From Clostridiales bacterium UBA1446 (GTDB lineage Bacteria; Bacillota; Clostridia; Oscillospirales; Oscillospiraceae), in contig DCTG01000042.1 in assembly GCA_002329245.1 (NCBI GenBank), positions 7,281 through 16,034 of the forward strand: a stretch of 8,754 nt of DNA. Direction: 5' to 3'. The translations under genes and the position numbers were made by a program. The notes under the pieces were generated by a model that saw nothing but the letters and a program-made list of their open reading frames with translations, searched no databases and was not told the DNA's origin. Position 1 is the first letter of the stretch, and every line of letters starts with the position of its first letter. Shown here piece after piece: positions 1 through 6,449 of the stretch.

Positions 1-36
1 TTTTGCAATACCTTGAGAAGCTATAGTGCGAAGAAT

Positions 37-74
37 ACGCTTTTACGGGTGAAAGGCGCGCTGCGTAAAAGCGT
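37..74. repeat. Inverted repeat at the 3' end of the acetyltransferase gene
   Basis: The 11-base arms ACGCTTTTACG (37-47) and CGTAAAAGCGT (64-74) are perfectly complementary and enclose a 16-base loop. The right arm touches the stop codon of the minus-strand acetyltransferase gene, so the hairpin forms at the very end of its mRNA. No clear T-run follows on the minus strand (ATTCTTCG comes next), so it is at best a weak or factor-assisted terminator, or an mRNA-stabilising hairpin. Confidence 0.4.
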
Positions 75-364
75 TATTCCTCCGATTGAGATGTGTACAG
101 AAGGTCGGTATACTCCGGGTGCTGTTTGAACCATTTAATCGCATAGGAACAGGTGAGTACGGCCTTTAAATCCTTGCGCCGCAAATCCTGAACAACTGCA
201 TCCAACAGCTTGGATGCAATGCCGCCGCCGCGAAGAGATTCGTCGACATAGGTGTGATTAATACACACAACGTTCTTGGATAGAGGCGGGAAAGTGACTT
301 CGGCGATAGCTTGGCCCTGCTCATTGGAAATATAGATCCGGTTGTTCTCGTGCTGAATATTCAA
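74..364 (-). CDS. Small GNAT-like N-acetyltransferase (YjdJ/NATD1-type, COG2388-like)
   Basis: A 96-residue protein of the short, single-domain acetyltransferase-like group related to bacterial YjdJ and animal NATD1. Visible marks are a short beta-rich N-terminus with the strand AIAEVTF (19-25), the acetyl-CoA pyrophosphate-binding motif VDESLRGGGIASKLL (40-54, with R45-GGG-I-A), and the family ending CSYAIKWFKQHPEY (72-85). The acceptor substrate is unknown for most members, so none is assigned. The longest frame begins with TTG at 388. I prefer the TTG at 364 because GAGGTG lies five bases upstream of it, whereas the 388 start has no ribosome site and would add only eight residues. The gene is transcribed away from the kor operon and shows no functional link to the rest of the window. 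The family assignment is fairly firm and the start moderately so. Confidence 0.85.
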   Translation of the reverse strand: MNIQHENNRIYISNEQGQAIAEVTFPPLSKNVVCINHTYVDESLRGGGIASKLLDAVVQDLRRKDLKAVLTCSYAIKWFKQHPEYTDLLYTSQSEE

Positions 365-415
365 AATAACACCTCGTGTATTAATCAAAAGAATTCATTT
401 TGCTGCAATTACTAA

Positions 416-444
416 ATTGTAGCACCTTTTATTTTATGGCGCAA
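416..444 (-). promoter_or_regulatory. Probable sigma-A promoter for the acetyltransferase gene
   Basis: On the minus strand TTGCGC (439-444) is followed after 17 bases by TACAAT (416-421). The -10 is preceded by TGC, an extended -10 element. Transcription would begin near 409, leaving a leader of roughly 45 bases before the TTG start at 364. The -35 is imperfect, but the spacing and the extended -10 compensate. Confidence 0.5.
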
Positions 445-620
445 TTTCAATATTTACCAATAATGATAGCCGGTTTCGTGTCGAAATGCTAAGGGGGGAG
501 CCGTTTCACGGAGCGGAATCCTGCATCTGCAGTCTAAGCATACAGGAGTTCTTCTCAATATGAGATAATCTTCCTGCAGTAAATTGGAAAATCTTTATCA
601 ATGTTAACGTAAATTATAGT

Positions 621-648
621 TTGTTTCCGTCCGAAAATCTGGTATAAT
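621..648 (+). promoter_or_regulatory. Sigma-A promoter of the kor operon
   Basis: TTGTTT (621-626), a 16-base spacer and a consensus TATAAT (643-648) preceded by TGG, which makes an extended -10. Initiation would be near 655, giving a leader of about 79 bases before the korD ATG at 734. This position also argues against the upstream GTG at 659 as the korD start. The interval 389-620, shared by this promoter and the divergent one, holds nothing else I can support. No copy of the dyad found at 4000 and 6450 is present here. Confidence 0.7.
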
Positions 649-733
649 ACTCTTTAATGTGCGACAAAATACAATAACAGCGTATAAATATACATTTTTT
701 TACAGAACGAAATTTGCATTTTTAGAGGTACAT

Positions 734-1006
734 ATGGAAAGGGCAGAAATCGAAATCAACGAGCAGGCGCAAAAACGCAGGATGAGCAGGAAACCTTCGC
801 CGAAGAAACATACGGTATCCTTCCTGCACGCTTATTGCAAGGCGTGTGGATTATGTGCGGATATCTGTCCTTCGGGAGTATTGGTTCTGCACGACGACCC
901 CGAAAACAAATGGGGAACTACGATTAAATCGTCGTTTATCGAGTATTGCATTGGATGCAGGAGATGTGAGATGCAATGTCCTGATTTTGCAATTTTCGTA
1001 GACTGA
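734..1006 (+). CDS. korD: 2-oxoacid:ferredoxin oxidoreductase delta subunit (2x[4Fe-4S] ferredoxin)
   Basis: A 90-residue ferredoxin-like subunit that would carry electrons from the catalytic subunits to free ferredoxin. Two CxxCxxCxxxCP motifs are intact: C35, C38, C41, C45 (CKACGLCADICP) and C72, C75, C78, C82 (CIGCRRCEMQCP), enough for two [4Fe-4S] clusters. About 30 polar, basic residues precede the first motif. The frame stays open back to a GTG at 659, but that codon sits almost on the predicted transcription start. The ATG at 734 has AGAGG five bases upstream and gives the usual size, so it is chosen. It is the first gene of a D-A-B-C order also known from the Helicobacter oorDABC operon, and ends 10 bases before korA. 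The stop codon lies partly inside the korA ribosome site (TGAGGTAG). Function as a subunit is inferred from motif and context, both strong. Confidence 0.9.
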   Translation: MERAEIEINEQAQKRRMSRKPSPKKHTVSFLHAYCKACGLCADICPSGVLVLHDDPENKWGTTIKSSFIEYCIGCRRCEMQCPDFAIFVD

Positions 1007-1016
1007 GGTAGAAAAC

Positions 1017-2153
1017 ATGAAAATAAGAGAAGTCATACAGGGTAACCACCTGGTTGCAAAAGCGGCATTAGTTGCAGGCTGCGATTTTTACGCCGGCTAC
1101 CCCATAACGCCATCTTCTGAAATTGCGCAGTATATGTCCCGTGAACTGCCCAAGTTAGGGTATCCCTTCATACAGATGGAAGACGAGATATCCTCTTTAG
1201 GCGCATGTATCGGAGCCTCGCTGGCGGGAAGAAAAGTGCTCACAGCCACAAGCGGACCCGGATATTCGCTTATGCAGGAACATATTGGCATGGCGGCTAT
1301 GACGGAAGTCCCGCTTGTAATTGTGAACGTCATGCGGGGAGGTCCTTCGACAGGATTGCCTACGAAGCCGGCGCAGGCCGATATCATGCAGGCCCGCTGG
1401 GGTTCTCACGGGGATTATCCGGCCATTGCGCTTTACCCCGCCTTTTCGGACCAGATTTTTTTTGAGACAATCCGTGCGTTCAATTTAGCGGAGAAATACA
1501 TGACTCCGGTTACGCTTTTGTTGGACGAGGTTATTGGGAAAGCGCACGAAACCTTTGAAATGCCTGATCCTGCTTCCTATGAAGTCGTAAGGCAGCGGAT
1601 CGACAAGGTTGAAAACCTTAACATATACGAACGGCCGATGGGCCAAAAGCCTCCGCGGATAGATTTCTTCAAGGGTTATCCGATTCATGTAGAAAGCCTT
1701 GAGCACAACGAAAGAGGTTTTCCCACCATTGAGCCCGAAATCGTAGACCGGATGCAGCGCCTTAGGCTTTCGAAAATCGATCAGAATCTTGACGATATTA
1801 TAAAGTATTCGGAATATTACATGGACGATGCCGAAATCATGATCTTCGCCTGTGGAATATCTACCCGCGCCGCAGTGGAAGCAGCCATGGAAGCCCGCAA
1901 GCAGGGCATCAAGGCAGGTGTTTTCCAGCCCCTTACGATATGGCCTTTCCCGGAAGCCGCGCTCAAAGATCGTTTCAAAAAGATAACCAAGGTGCTGACT
2001 GTAGAACTGAACATGGGCCAGCTGAAAAACGAAATAGAGCGCATAGCGCCTGAGACTGTCGAGAAAAGGGCACTCTTAAAGGCAACCGGCGTGCCCTTCA
2101 CGCCGGCGCTGATAGCAGAGGCCTTGAAGGGGTTTGCCGGGGCAGGAGTATAA
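1017..2153 (+). CDS. korA: 2-oxoacid:ferredoxin oxidoreductase subunit alpha (2-oxoglutarate type)
   Basis: A 378-residue alpha subunit without a fused gamma domain, normal for four-subunit enzymes. With korB it forms the thiamine-diphosphate site that oxidatively decarboxylates a 2-oxoacid to acyl-CoA. Family marks include GYPITPSSEIAQYM (27-40), MEDEISSLGACIGASLAG (54-71), TSGPGYSLMQE (78-88), GGPSTGLPT (108-116), QARWGSHGDYP (125-135) and LLLDEVIG (167-174). From about 270 onward follows the transketolase-C-like domain. The GGPSTGLPT and ARWGSHGD segments resemble 2-oxoglutarate-type enzymes more than pyruvate types, but 2-oxoisovalerate-type (VorB) proteins are close relatives, so the substrate is probable, not proved. 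The ATG follows a GAGGT ribosome site. The gene is complete, and the gap to korB is 18 bases. Confidence 0.9.
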   Translation: MKIREVIQGNHLVAKAALVAGCDFYAGYPITPSSEIAQYMSRELPKLGYPFIQMEDEISSLGACIGASLAGRKVLTATSGPGYSLMQEHIGMAAMTEVPLVIVNVMRGGPSTGLPTKPAQADIMQARWGSHGDYPAIALYPAFSDQIFFETIRAFNLAEKYMTPVTLLLDEVIGKAHETFEMPDPASYEVVRQRIDKVENLNIYERPMGQKPPRIDFFKGYPIHVESLEHNERGFPTIEPEIVDRMQRLRLSKIDQNLDDIIKYSEYYMDDAEIMIFACGISTRAAVEAAMEARKQGIKAGVFQPLTIWPFPEAALKDRFKKITKVLTVELNMGQLKNEIERIAPETVEKRALLKATGVPFTPALIAEALKGFAGAGV

Positions 2154-2171
2154 CAGCGGGAGGTAGTACGG

Positions 2172-3092
2172 ATGAGCGGCTTGATTAAACAAATAAGGGC
2201 AGATGAGCTGGAAACAGATCAACTGAAACATATCAGCACGAAAGACTTAGGCTCGAGAGGCTATGAAAAGTATGTCCGCTATGCGGCCTTCCCATCCACT
2301 TGGTGTCCCGGCTGCGGAGACGGGGTAATCCTCAAGGCGATCGCGATGGCCTTAGATGATTTGGGGGCGGATCCCAATGACGTGGCCGTAATAGCGGGAA
2401 TCGGTTGTTCCGGAAGGATGGCAACCTTCTTCAACACCAATACCCTTCATACAACCCATGGGAGGGCGCTGACTTTCGCAACGGGCATCAAGCTGGCAAG
2501 GCCCGAAAAGACGGTAATCGTCATTTCCGGAGACGGCGACGCTTCCGCCATTGGAGGCAACCATCTCATCCATGCGGCAAGAAGGAATATTGGCGTTAAG
2601 CTGATCATCATCAACAACGGCATATATGGTATGACGGGGGGACAGGTCTCGCCAACCACAAGCCAGGGCTTTTATACCGATACAACCCCCTATGGGAATT
2701 TCGAACCTTCCTTCGACCTTGCGGAACTGCTTAAGGGAGCCCGCGCGTCCTTCATAGGCCGCGAAACCGTTGCCCATCAGGCGAAACTCAGACAGCTCCT
2801 GAAAGCTTCCTTTGAGCACAAGGGATTCTCCGCCGTTGAGGTACTTGCGAACTGTCATGTTAACTTGGGGCGCAGGAACAAGATGAAAACGCCCATGAGC
2901 ATGGCCAAATACTATGACGATATTACATATCCGATTGAGAAGGCAGATACCCTGACTGCAGAAGAAAAAGCAGTCCGGCTTCCGCTTGGGATATTGGTCA
3001 GAGATAACACGCGTCCGGAGTACTCGGATCTTTACTATAACCAGCTTGTAAAGGTTGCGCAGGGTTCTGTCAAAGGAGGGGCATCACTTTGA
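2172..3092 (+). CDS. korB: 2-oxoacid:ferredoxin oxidoreductase subunit beta (thiamine diphosphate and [4Fe-4S] subunit)
   Basis: A 306-residue beta subunit. Thiamine diphosphate and its metal are bound by the GDGDASAIGG segment starting at residue 120 and the NNGIYGMTGGQ segment at 148-158. Four cysteines fit the usual ligands of the proximal [4Fe-4S] cluster: C45 and C48 (WCPGCG), C79 (GIGCSGR) and C228 (EVLANCHVN). HTTHGRALTFATG (93-105) and SPTTSQG (160-166) are also typical of the family. About 30 residues precede the conserved YVRYAAFPSTWCPGCG start, somewhat longer than many homologues, but the ATG at 2172 has a strong GGGAGGT site and no better internal start is visible. It overlaps korC by four bases (TTGA), suggesting translational coupling. 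Nothing essential is missing. Confidence 0.92.
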   Translation: MSGLIKQIRADELETDQLKHISTKDLGSRGYEKYVRYAAFPSTWCPGCGDGVILKAIAMALDDLGADPNDVAVIAGIGCSGRMATFFNTNTLHTTHGRALTFATGIKLARPEKTVIVISGDGDASAIGGNHLIHAARRNIGVKLIIINNGIYGMTGGQVSPTTSQGFYTDTTPYGNFEPSFDLAELLKGARASFIGRETVAHQAKLRQLLKASFEHKGFSAVEVLANCHVNLGRRNKMKTPMSMAKYYDDITYPIEKADTLTAEEKAVRLPLGILVRDNTRPEYSDLYYNQLVKVAQGSVKGGASL

Positions 3093-3649
3093 AATATCAG
3101 ATTCGTTACGGAGCAATCGGAGGCCAGGGAATCATAACCGCGGGAAGTCTTTTTGCGGATATTGCCGTTGAGATGGAAGGCCGCTACGCGGCATGCAGCC
3201 CTACATACAGCGCGGTGGTCAGAGGGGGCCCGACAAAGGTTGACCTTATGATATCGGATGCCCCGATTCTCTTCCCTCATGCAACGTCCATAGATTTCTG
3301 CATCTGTACCGACCAAAGGCCCTTTGACCTCTACTATAACAGGCTTAAGGATGACGCGATACTTGTCGTGGACTCCCATCTGGTAACCAAATTAGGGGAT
3401 ACCAAGCGCTGGCGCATTTATTCCATCCCCTTGATCAATGAGACGAAGAAACGGGCTGGAAACATCATTCTTACATCGGTTGTAAGCTTAGCCATAACCC
3501 AAAGGCTGACGGGTTTGATTCAATATGACAATATGGTTGAATACATAAAAAGGTGGGCTCCCAGCCACGCGCTGGATATGAACCTGAGAGCGATCGACAT
3601 CGGCATTGAGTTGATAGAAAGATACTCGAAAAAGGCGGCCCTCGCATGA
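3089..3649 (+). CDS. korC: 2-oxoacid:ferredoxin oxidoreductase subunit gamma
   Basis: A 186-residue gamma subunit. In this enzyme family the gamma domain takes part in coenzyme A binding and assembly. It has the N-terminal glycine-rich motif GAIGGQGIITAG (8-19), the characteristic CSPTYSAVVRGGPTKVDL (36-53), and DAILVVDSHLV around 92-102. The start is TTG, overlapping the korB stop as TTGA, with AAAGGAGGGG seven bases upstream; no ATG lies near. Length is normal for the family. It is the last gene of the operon: a strong hairpin terminator begins about 65 bases after the stop. Confidence 0.9.
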   Translation: MKYQIRYGAIGGQGIITAGSLFADIAVEMEGRYAACSPTYSAVVRGGPTKVDLMISDAPILFPHATSIDFCICTDQRPFDLYYNRLKDDAILVVDSHLVTKLGDTKRWRIYSIPLINETKKRAGNIILTSVVSLAITQRLTGLIQYDNMVEYIKRWAPSHALDMNLRAIDIGIELIERYSKKAALA

Positions 3650-3714
3650 CCTTTTTACTTTGATATTACTATAGTAAACAGTCCGGCAGTCTAAACTGTG
3701 CGAAAAAAGACTTG

Positions 3715-3761
3715 AAAATAGGGTTTCTGCGGGCAATCGCTGCCTTCGGAAACCCTATTTT
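3715..3761 (+). terminator. Rho-independent terminator of the kor operon
   Basis: Perfect 13-base arms AAAATAGGGTTTC (3715-3727) and GAAACCCTATTTT (3749-3761). The loop contains a second small stem, GGCA (3732-3735) with TGCC (3741-3744). The A-rich left flank and T-rich right flank would allow termination in both directions. It separates kor transcription from the downstream regulatory region. Confidence 0.8.
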
Positions 3762-3810
3762 GCGGTATATGGTAATATATTTTGCTGTAACTTTGCGATC
3801 CATAACAAAG

Positions 3811-3839
3811 GACTCGATCACTGTATCAGCGGTCGAGTT
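3811..3839 (+). other. Short hairpin of unknown role
   Basis: ACTCGA (3812-3817) pairs with TCGAGT (3833-3838). Wobble and extra pairs extend this to nine base pairs around an 11-base loop. The sequence after it (TCTCTACTACC) is not a proper U-tract, so it is not called a terminator. The stretch 3762-3966 otherwise holds nothing I can identify. Confidence 0.3.
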
Positions 3840-3966
3840 CTCTACTACCTAATGCGCCCTTTCACATTCATCAATAGGATAATCTGCGGGCCTATCTTCC
3901 TCCATATTTCGTATGTCATCCTTTTGGCTAAGGTTTACCTGCCATAAACGTGAATAAAAAGCAGTA

Positions 3967-3995
3967 TTGACAATTATCGGAATATATGCTAACTT
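3967..3995 (+). promoter_or_regulatory. Promoter A, upstream of the symporter leader
   Basis: Consensus TTGACA (3967-3972), a 17-base spacer and TAACTT (3990-3995) with TGC just before it, an extended -10. The hexamer itself is poor. A 13-base palindrome, TGCTAA-C-TTAGCA (3987-3999), covers the -10. The element aligns without gaps to the promoter at 6417-6445, which supports its being real. Initiation would be near 4002, inside the dyad that follows. Confidence 0.55.
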
Positions 3996-3999
3996 AGCA

Positions 4000-4017
4000 T
4001 TAGCAAACGTTCGTTAA
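4000..4017. promoter_or_regulatory. Operator-like 18-bp dyad, copy 1
   Basis: TTAGCAAACGTTCGTTAA is an imperfect palindrome centred on AACGTT (TTAnCnAACGTTnGnTAA). It begins 33 bases after the start of TTGACA and spans the predicted transcription start, the classic place for a repressor. A near-identical site lies at 6450-6467 at the same distance from its TTGACA. The length and symmetry suit a TetR-family dimer, but the regulator is not encoded here and the family is a guess. Confidence 0.6.
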
Positions 4018-4432
4018 TCATTGTAAAGATAACCAATTAGTTAATTGAAATAATCGGAAGAGTTAGTACAATAAACAGAATTATTGAGAACATAAATCAT
4101 GATTTTAACTATTCTTTGCCGTGGAAAACCGGCGTGAAATTAGGAAGCTTTTATCAAGCTGACCGGATGGATCAACTCCCTTCCAAAAGCAGACAAAGGG
4201 AAGACAGGTCGCTGTTTTCCCTTTGTCTGCAAGAATTACTTTTTTATTTATATGTGCAAATGAGATTTTAAAACCAATGCAAAGCGAGTGAGTCTGAAAT
4301 CCTGTTGGAAGGGAGGTAACAGAGACCAGTGTTCGCATGACACTGCAAAAGGGCTTTTTTATGAAGACTCGGGTACACAGGAAAATGAGAGTTCCCAAAA
4401 GCAGCAAATAATGCATTGGAGGTATGTTGTTA
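4002..4432 (+). ncRNA. Long structured leader upstream of the symporter (candidate cis-regulatory RNA)
   Basis: About 430 transcribed bases with no credible gene and many complementary segments. CAATTA/TAATTG (4034-4047) and AGCTT/AAGCT (4147-4160 region) form short stems, and a very stable hairpin lies at 4189-4230. CTGTT/AACAG (4302-4306 with 4318-4322) form a small stem whose loop, GGAAGGGAGGT, is complementary to 4176-4184 (CTCCCTTCC). The loop-to-upstream match allows a pseudoknot; alternatively 4176-4186 pairs with 4305-4315 over 11 perfect bases. CAGTGT/ACACTG (4327-4332 with 4340-4345) is another stem. I do not recognise a known riboswitch class and saw no T-box signature. The pairings are read by eye and not folded. 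Confidence 0.4.
4189..4246 (+). terminator. Very strong terminator-like hairpin inside the symporter leader
   Basis: GCAGACAAAGGGAA (4189-4202) pairs perfectly with TTCCCTTTGTCTGC (4217-4230). The stem continues through a G-T wobble and ACAG/CTGT to a four-base loop GTCG, about 19 base pairs in all. A T-run (4240-4245) starts nine bases after the stem, farther than ideal for an intrinsic terminator. It may act as an attenuator, a processing signal or a structural RNA stem upstream of the symporter gene. Confidence 0.45.
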
Positions 4433-5926
4433 ATGAACTGGTTTGTCACTATCGGCGGGATTGCTTATAACGTAATAATCATTTTTGCCGTCTATATCTG
4501 GATCAGTTACAGACGGAAAAAGACCGGCGTTGAAGAAGATTTTGTCCTCTCCAACAGAAAACTCCCGTGGTTAGCTGTCGCAGCAACGCAGGCGTTAACG
4601 GCGTTGGGAGGCGGTCATATCAATGGTCTGACCTTCCAGTCTTGGAACACCGGCGTGGCGACAATTTGGTACTGTATCGGAACTGGCCTAATGTTCCTCT
4701 TCATTCTTCGCTTCAATGGGATATGGTATCGCCGTCTCGGCTGTGTTACCTTGAACGATATGTTTGGAAAGATGTTCCACCCCATTCTTACACCGATATT
4801 GGGTGGAATCGGCGTCGGTTACTGCTGGGCGATCCTCTGTGTCGAGACTCAGGGTATGGCCACCGTCATTTCTTCTCTTACTGGACTGTCCAATCTGGCG
4901 GGAGCCATTATTGGCGCTGTCGTAGGAATCCTTTATGTTTATCTTGCCGGCATGAAAGAGATCGCATATGTAAACATATTCAACGCCGTTCTGATGTACG
5001 TATTTGGTATTATTATGCTGATATATCTGAATTTTTCTATTCCAAACGGATGGACCGCGATCAATAATTCTATTTTAGCGAGCAATCCGGATCTGCTTCG
5101 TGCACTTGGCAATCCGGAGATTCTCCGCACCTATGTAATCGGCACATTCCTGGCCTGCGCGTTGGGCCCGAACATGGCGCAGGCCAACCTCCAGTCCGCC
5201 GCGGCTGTGGATAATGTAAAAGTATTAAGAAAAGCCTGTACCATGGCAATTCCGATGAACGTACTTTTCGGAATTATCATTCTCAGTCTTGGTCTGGCCT
5301 CACTTGCTCTTCCTGAACCCGCGGCTACAGGCAACGGAGCCGCCGGTGTTGTGCTAATGACGTTGATGTATATGCCCGGCTGGCTGCAAATCTGTGTAAT
5401 CGGCGTATTCCTGGCCGCTATGCTTTCTACCTTCGCAATGGTAGCCCTGTCTCTGGCGACTATGATCAACCGGGATCTTCTGAGCAATTTTTCATATTTC
5501 AAAAACATGTCCATTCAAAAGGAAAAGGCTTGGTCCCGCACGTGGATTCTTGTTGGGAGCATCACCGCGATGATCGGTGCCGTTGCCATCAAAGCCTCCG
5601 TCAACATGGGGCTTACCTGGGCTATGGCGTGTCTGGTTCCTTTGTTTTTTATCTTCGTTATCGGCATGAACTGGAAACGCTCCGGGAAAGGCGCGATAGC
5701 GACGCTGGTATGCTGCCTGCTTATCAACATGTTATTAACCTTTACCAATCTATCCGCCGTATTTCATCTGGAGGGGAATAACTATTCGATTTTTATGTGC
5801 GTATGTTCCACCGTCCTCTGCCTGTTCTTCACCGCGCTTGATAAGAACCGGAAGGAAAGCTATCGAAAAGAATACATGCGACAGCGGGCTGAATATGATG
5901 CGAAACGGCAAGCGGCTAAAATGTGA
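4433..5926 (+). CDS. Sodium:solute symporter family (SSS) transporter
   Basis: A polytopic membrane protein of 497 residues, the usual size for the SSS family, which couples uptake of sugars, amino acids or organic acids to sodium entry. About 12-13 hydrophobic segments are visible. The first runs from about residue 7 to 25 and is followed by a cytoplasmic loop with VEEDFVLSNRKLPW, the SSS-like signature before the second helix. ALTALGGGHINGLTFQSW, GMKEIAYVNIFNAV and CALGPNMAQANLQSAAA are also of the expected kind. The C-terminus is a charged tail rich in K, R and E. ATG at 4424 is only one base from the GGAGG site (4418-4422). ATG at 4433 lies ten bases away and is preferred; TTG at 4427 is possible. 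The substrate cannot be read. The CoA-transferase and hydratase sharing its operator motif suggest a carboxylic acid. Two small membrane proteins follow in the same unit. Confidence 0.88.
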   Translation: MNWFVTIGGIAYNVIIIFAVYIWISYRRKKTGVEEDFVLSNRKLPWLAVAATQALTALGGGHINGLTFQSWNTGVATIWYCIGTGLMFLFILRFNGIWYRRLGCVTLNDMFGKMFHPILTPILGGIGVGYCWAILCVETQGMATVISSLTGLSNLAGAIIGAVVGILYVYLAGMKEIAYVNIFNAVLMYVFGIIMLIYLNFSIPNGWTAINNSILASNPDLLRALGNPEILRTYVIGTFLACALGPNMAQANLQSAAAVDNVKVLRKACTMAIPMNVLFGIIILSLGLASLALPEPAATGNGAAGVVLMTLMYMPGWLQICVIGVFLAAMLSTFAMVALSLATMINRDLLSNFSYFKNMSIQKEKAWSRTWILVGSITAMIGAVAIKASVNMGLTWAMACLVPLFFIFVIGMNWKRSGKGAIATLVCCLLINMLLTFTNLSAVFHLEGNNYSIFMCVCSTVLCLFFTALDKNRKESYRKEYMRQRAEYDAKRQAAKM

Positions 5927-5954
5927 AATATATCTTTAATATGGAGGTATTGAA

Positions 5955-6125
5955 ATGGGAATGACGTTATTAATCCCAGTCGGATTTGCTGTGTTTACAA
6001 TAGTTATCACGGCTATAGAAATGATCATATCGGAAGTCTGGTGGAGCAAATGGATGCTGCATCTGCCCGAAGATGAAGAGGACTGGAGCGATAACAATCG
6101 GTTTGTTATTAGTTATGAAGATTGA
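5955..6125 (+). CDS. Small single-span membrane protein with acidic tail, unrecognised
   Basis: A 56-residue reading frame starting with ATG and preceded by GGAGG (5943-5947) at a seven-base spacing, 28 bases after the symporter stop. Residues 4-27 form one hydrophobic segment (TLLIPVGFAVFTIVITAIEM). After it come the tryptophan-rich stretch WWSKWM (29-34) and a strongly acidic end (PEDEEDWSD, then SYED). No catalytic motif is present and I do not recognise a family. The excellent ribosome site, the membrane helix and the position between the symporter and another tiny membrane protein support a real gene. A role as an accessory or stabilising partner of the transporter is inference. Confidence 0.7.
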   Translation: MGMTLLIPVGFAVFTIVITAIEMIISEVWWSKWMLHLPEDEEDWSDNNRFVISYED

Positions 6126-6172
6126 TCAATAGTGGAGAATTGCTTCTCTAACAACTTTTAGGAGGCGTAAGA

Positions 6173-6274
6173 ATGGATGGGCTAACTTTTTGGCAAATGA
6201 TTGTCTCATTAATTATGGCTGGTTCGATTATCATTGGGCTGATTGGGTATAAGGATCCACGCAAGAAAGATTGA
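6173..6274 (+). CDS. Small membrane protein resembling symporter small accessory proteins
   Basis: A 33-residue protein with one membrane helix (about 6-25, FWQMIVSLIMAGSIIIGLIG) and a basic end, YKDPRKKD, which would put the C-terminus in the cytoplasm. The ATG is preceded by a perfect AGGAGG (6160-6165) at seven bases. Proteins of 30-40 residues with one helix encoded directly after SSS transporters are annotated elsewhere as symporter small accessory proteins; size, layout and position fit that group, although I could not run a search. It is the last gene before the terminator at 6291-6329 and lies 47 bases after the preceding small gene. Confidence 0.75.
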   Translation: MDGLTFWQMIVSLIMAGSIIIGLIGYKDPRKKD

Positions 6275-6290
6275 ATCAGTACCAAGGTAT

Positions 6291-6329
6291 ACAGGGGTTG
6301 TCCTATCCTCCTCTTGGGACAACCCCTGT
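6291..6329 (+). terminator. Terminator of the symporter operon
   Basis: Perfect 13-base arms ACAGGGGTTGTCC (6291-6303) and GGACAACCCCTGT (6317-6329) around a 13-base loop, followed by TGTTATATTAT. It starts 17 bases after the stop of the 33-residue gene, which places that gene inside the same transcript. The T-tract is interrupted but the stem is strong. Confidence 0.75.
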
Positions 6330-6416
6330 TGTTATATTATCGGAATAGCCTTCAAAGGATGAATCGCTTGCAGCAATATGTAACAAAAATTTTCCGCTCA
6401 AATCATATAACGATTG

Positions 6417-6445
6417 TTGACAAGTATAAATATATATGCTATATA
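6417..6445 (+). promoter_or_regulatory. Promoter B, second copy of the promoter-operator module
   Basis: Consensus TTGACA (6417-6422), 17-base spacer and TATATA (6440-6445) preceded by TGC, an extended -10. A TATAAT also begins two bases further on. Initiation would be near 6452, inside the dyad at 6450-6467. The first base of TTGACA to the first base of the dyad is 33 bases, exactly as at the copy at 3967. Confidence 0.65.
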
Positions 6446-6449
6446 ATAA

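Noticed and set aside
389..620. CTGCAG-containing small repeats and a TCTCA/TGAGA hairpin between the divergent promoters
   Set aside because: Short and not positioned like operators or terminators; not distinguishable from chance.
659..733. Upstream GTG extension of the korD frame by 25 residues
   Set aside because: The GTG lies within a few bases of the predicted transcription start, has no ribosome site, and the added residues do not resemble ferredoxin. ATG 734 has a proper site.
2352..2858. Minus-strand 168-codon frame inside korB
   Set aside because: It is antisense to the most conserved part of a clear korB gene, with no family features. It is a shadow of the real coding frame.
3849..3905. 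Minus-strand 18-codon ATG frame within a longer open stretch reaching about 4013
   Set aside because: No ribosome site, no recognisable protein and no upstream start. I considered a decayed gene remnant but found no homology by eye.
4094..4105. Perfect 12-bp palindrome AAATCATGATTT in the symporter leader
   Set aside because: Single copy in AT-rich DNA with no counterpart at the second module. It could be chance, so it is not called an operator.
4002..4432. T-box, SAM, cobalamin, TPP or lysine riboswitch in the symporter leader
   Set aside because: None of the conserved core sequences of these classes (for example the T-box AGGGUGGNACCGCG) is present.
4105..4449. Minus-strand 114-codon frame opposite the symporter leader
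   Set aside because: No ribosome site or promoter, composition unlike a protein, and it runs through the strong hairpin and antisense to the leader.
4288..4470. Plus-strand 60-codon frame in the symporter leader
   Set aside because: No recognisable domain, no suitable ribosome site, and it overlaps the symporter start in another frame. The sequence is better explained as structured leader.
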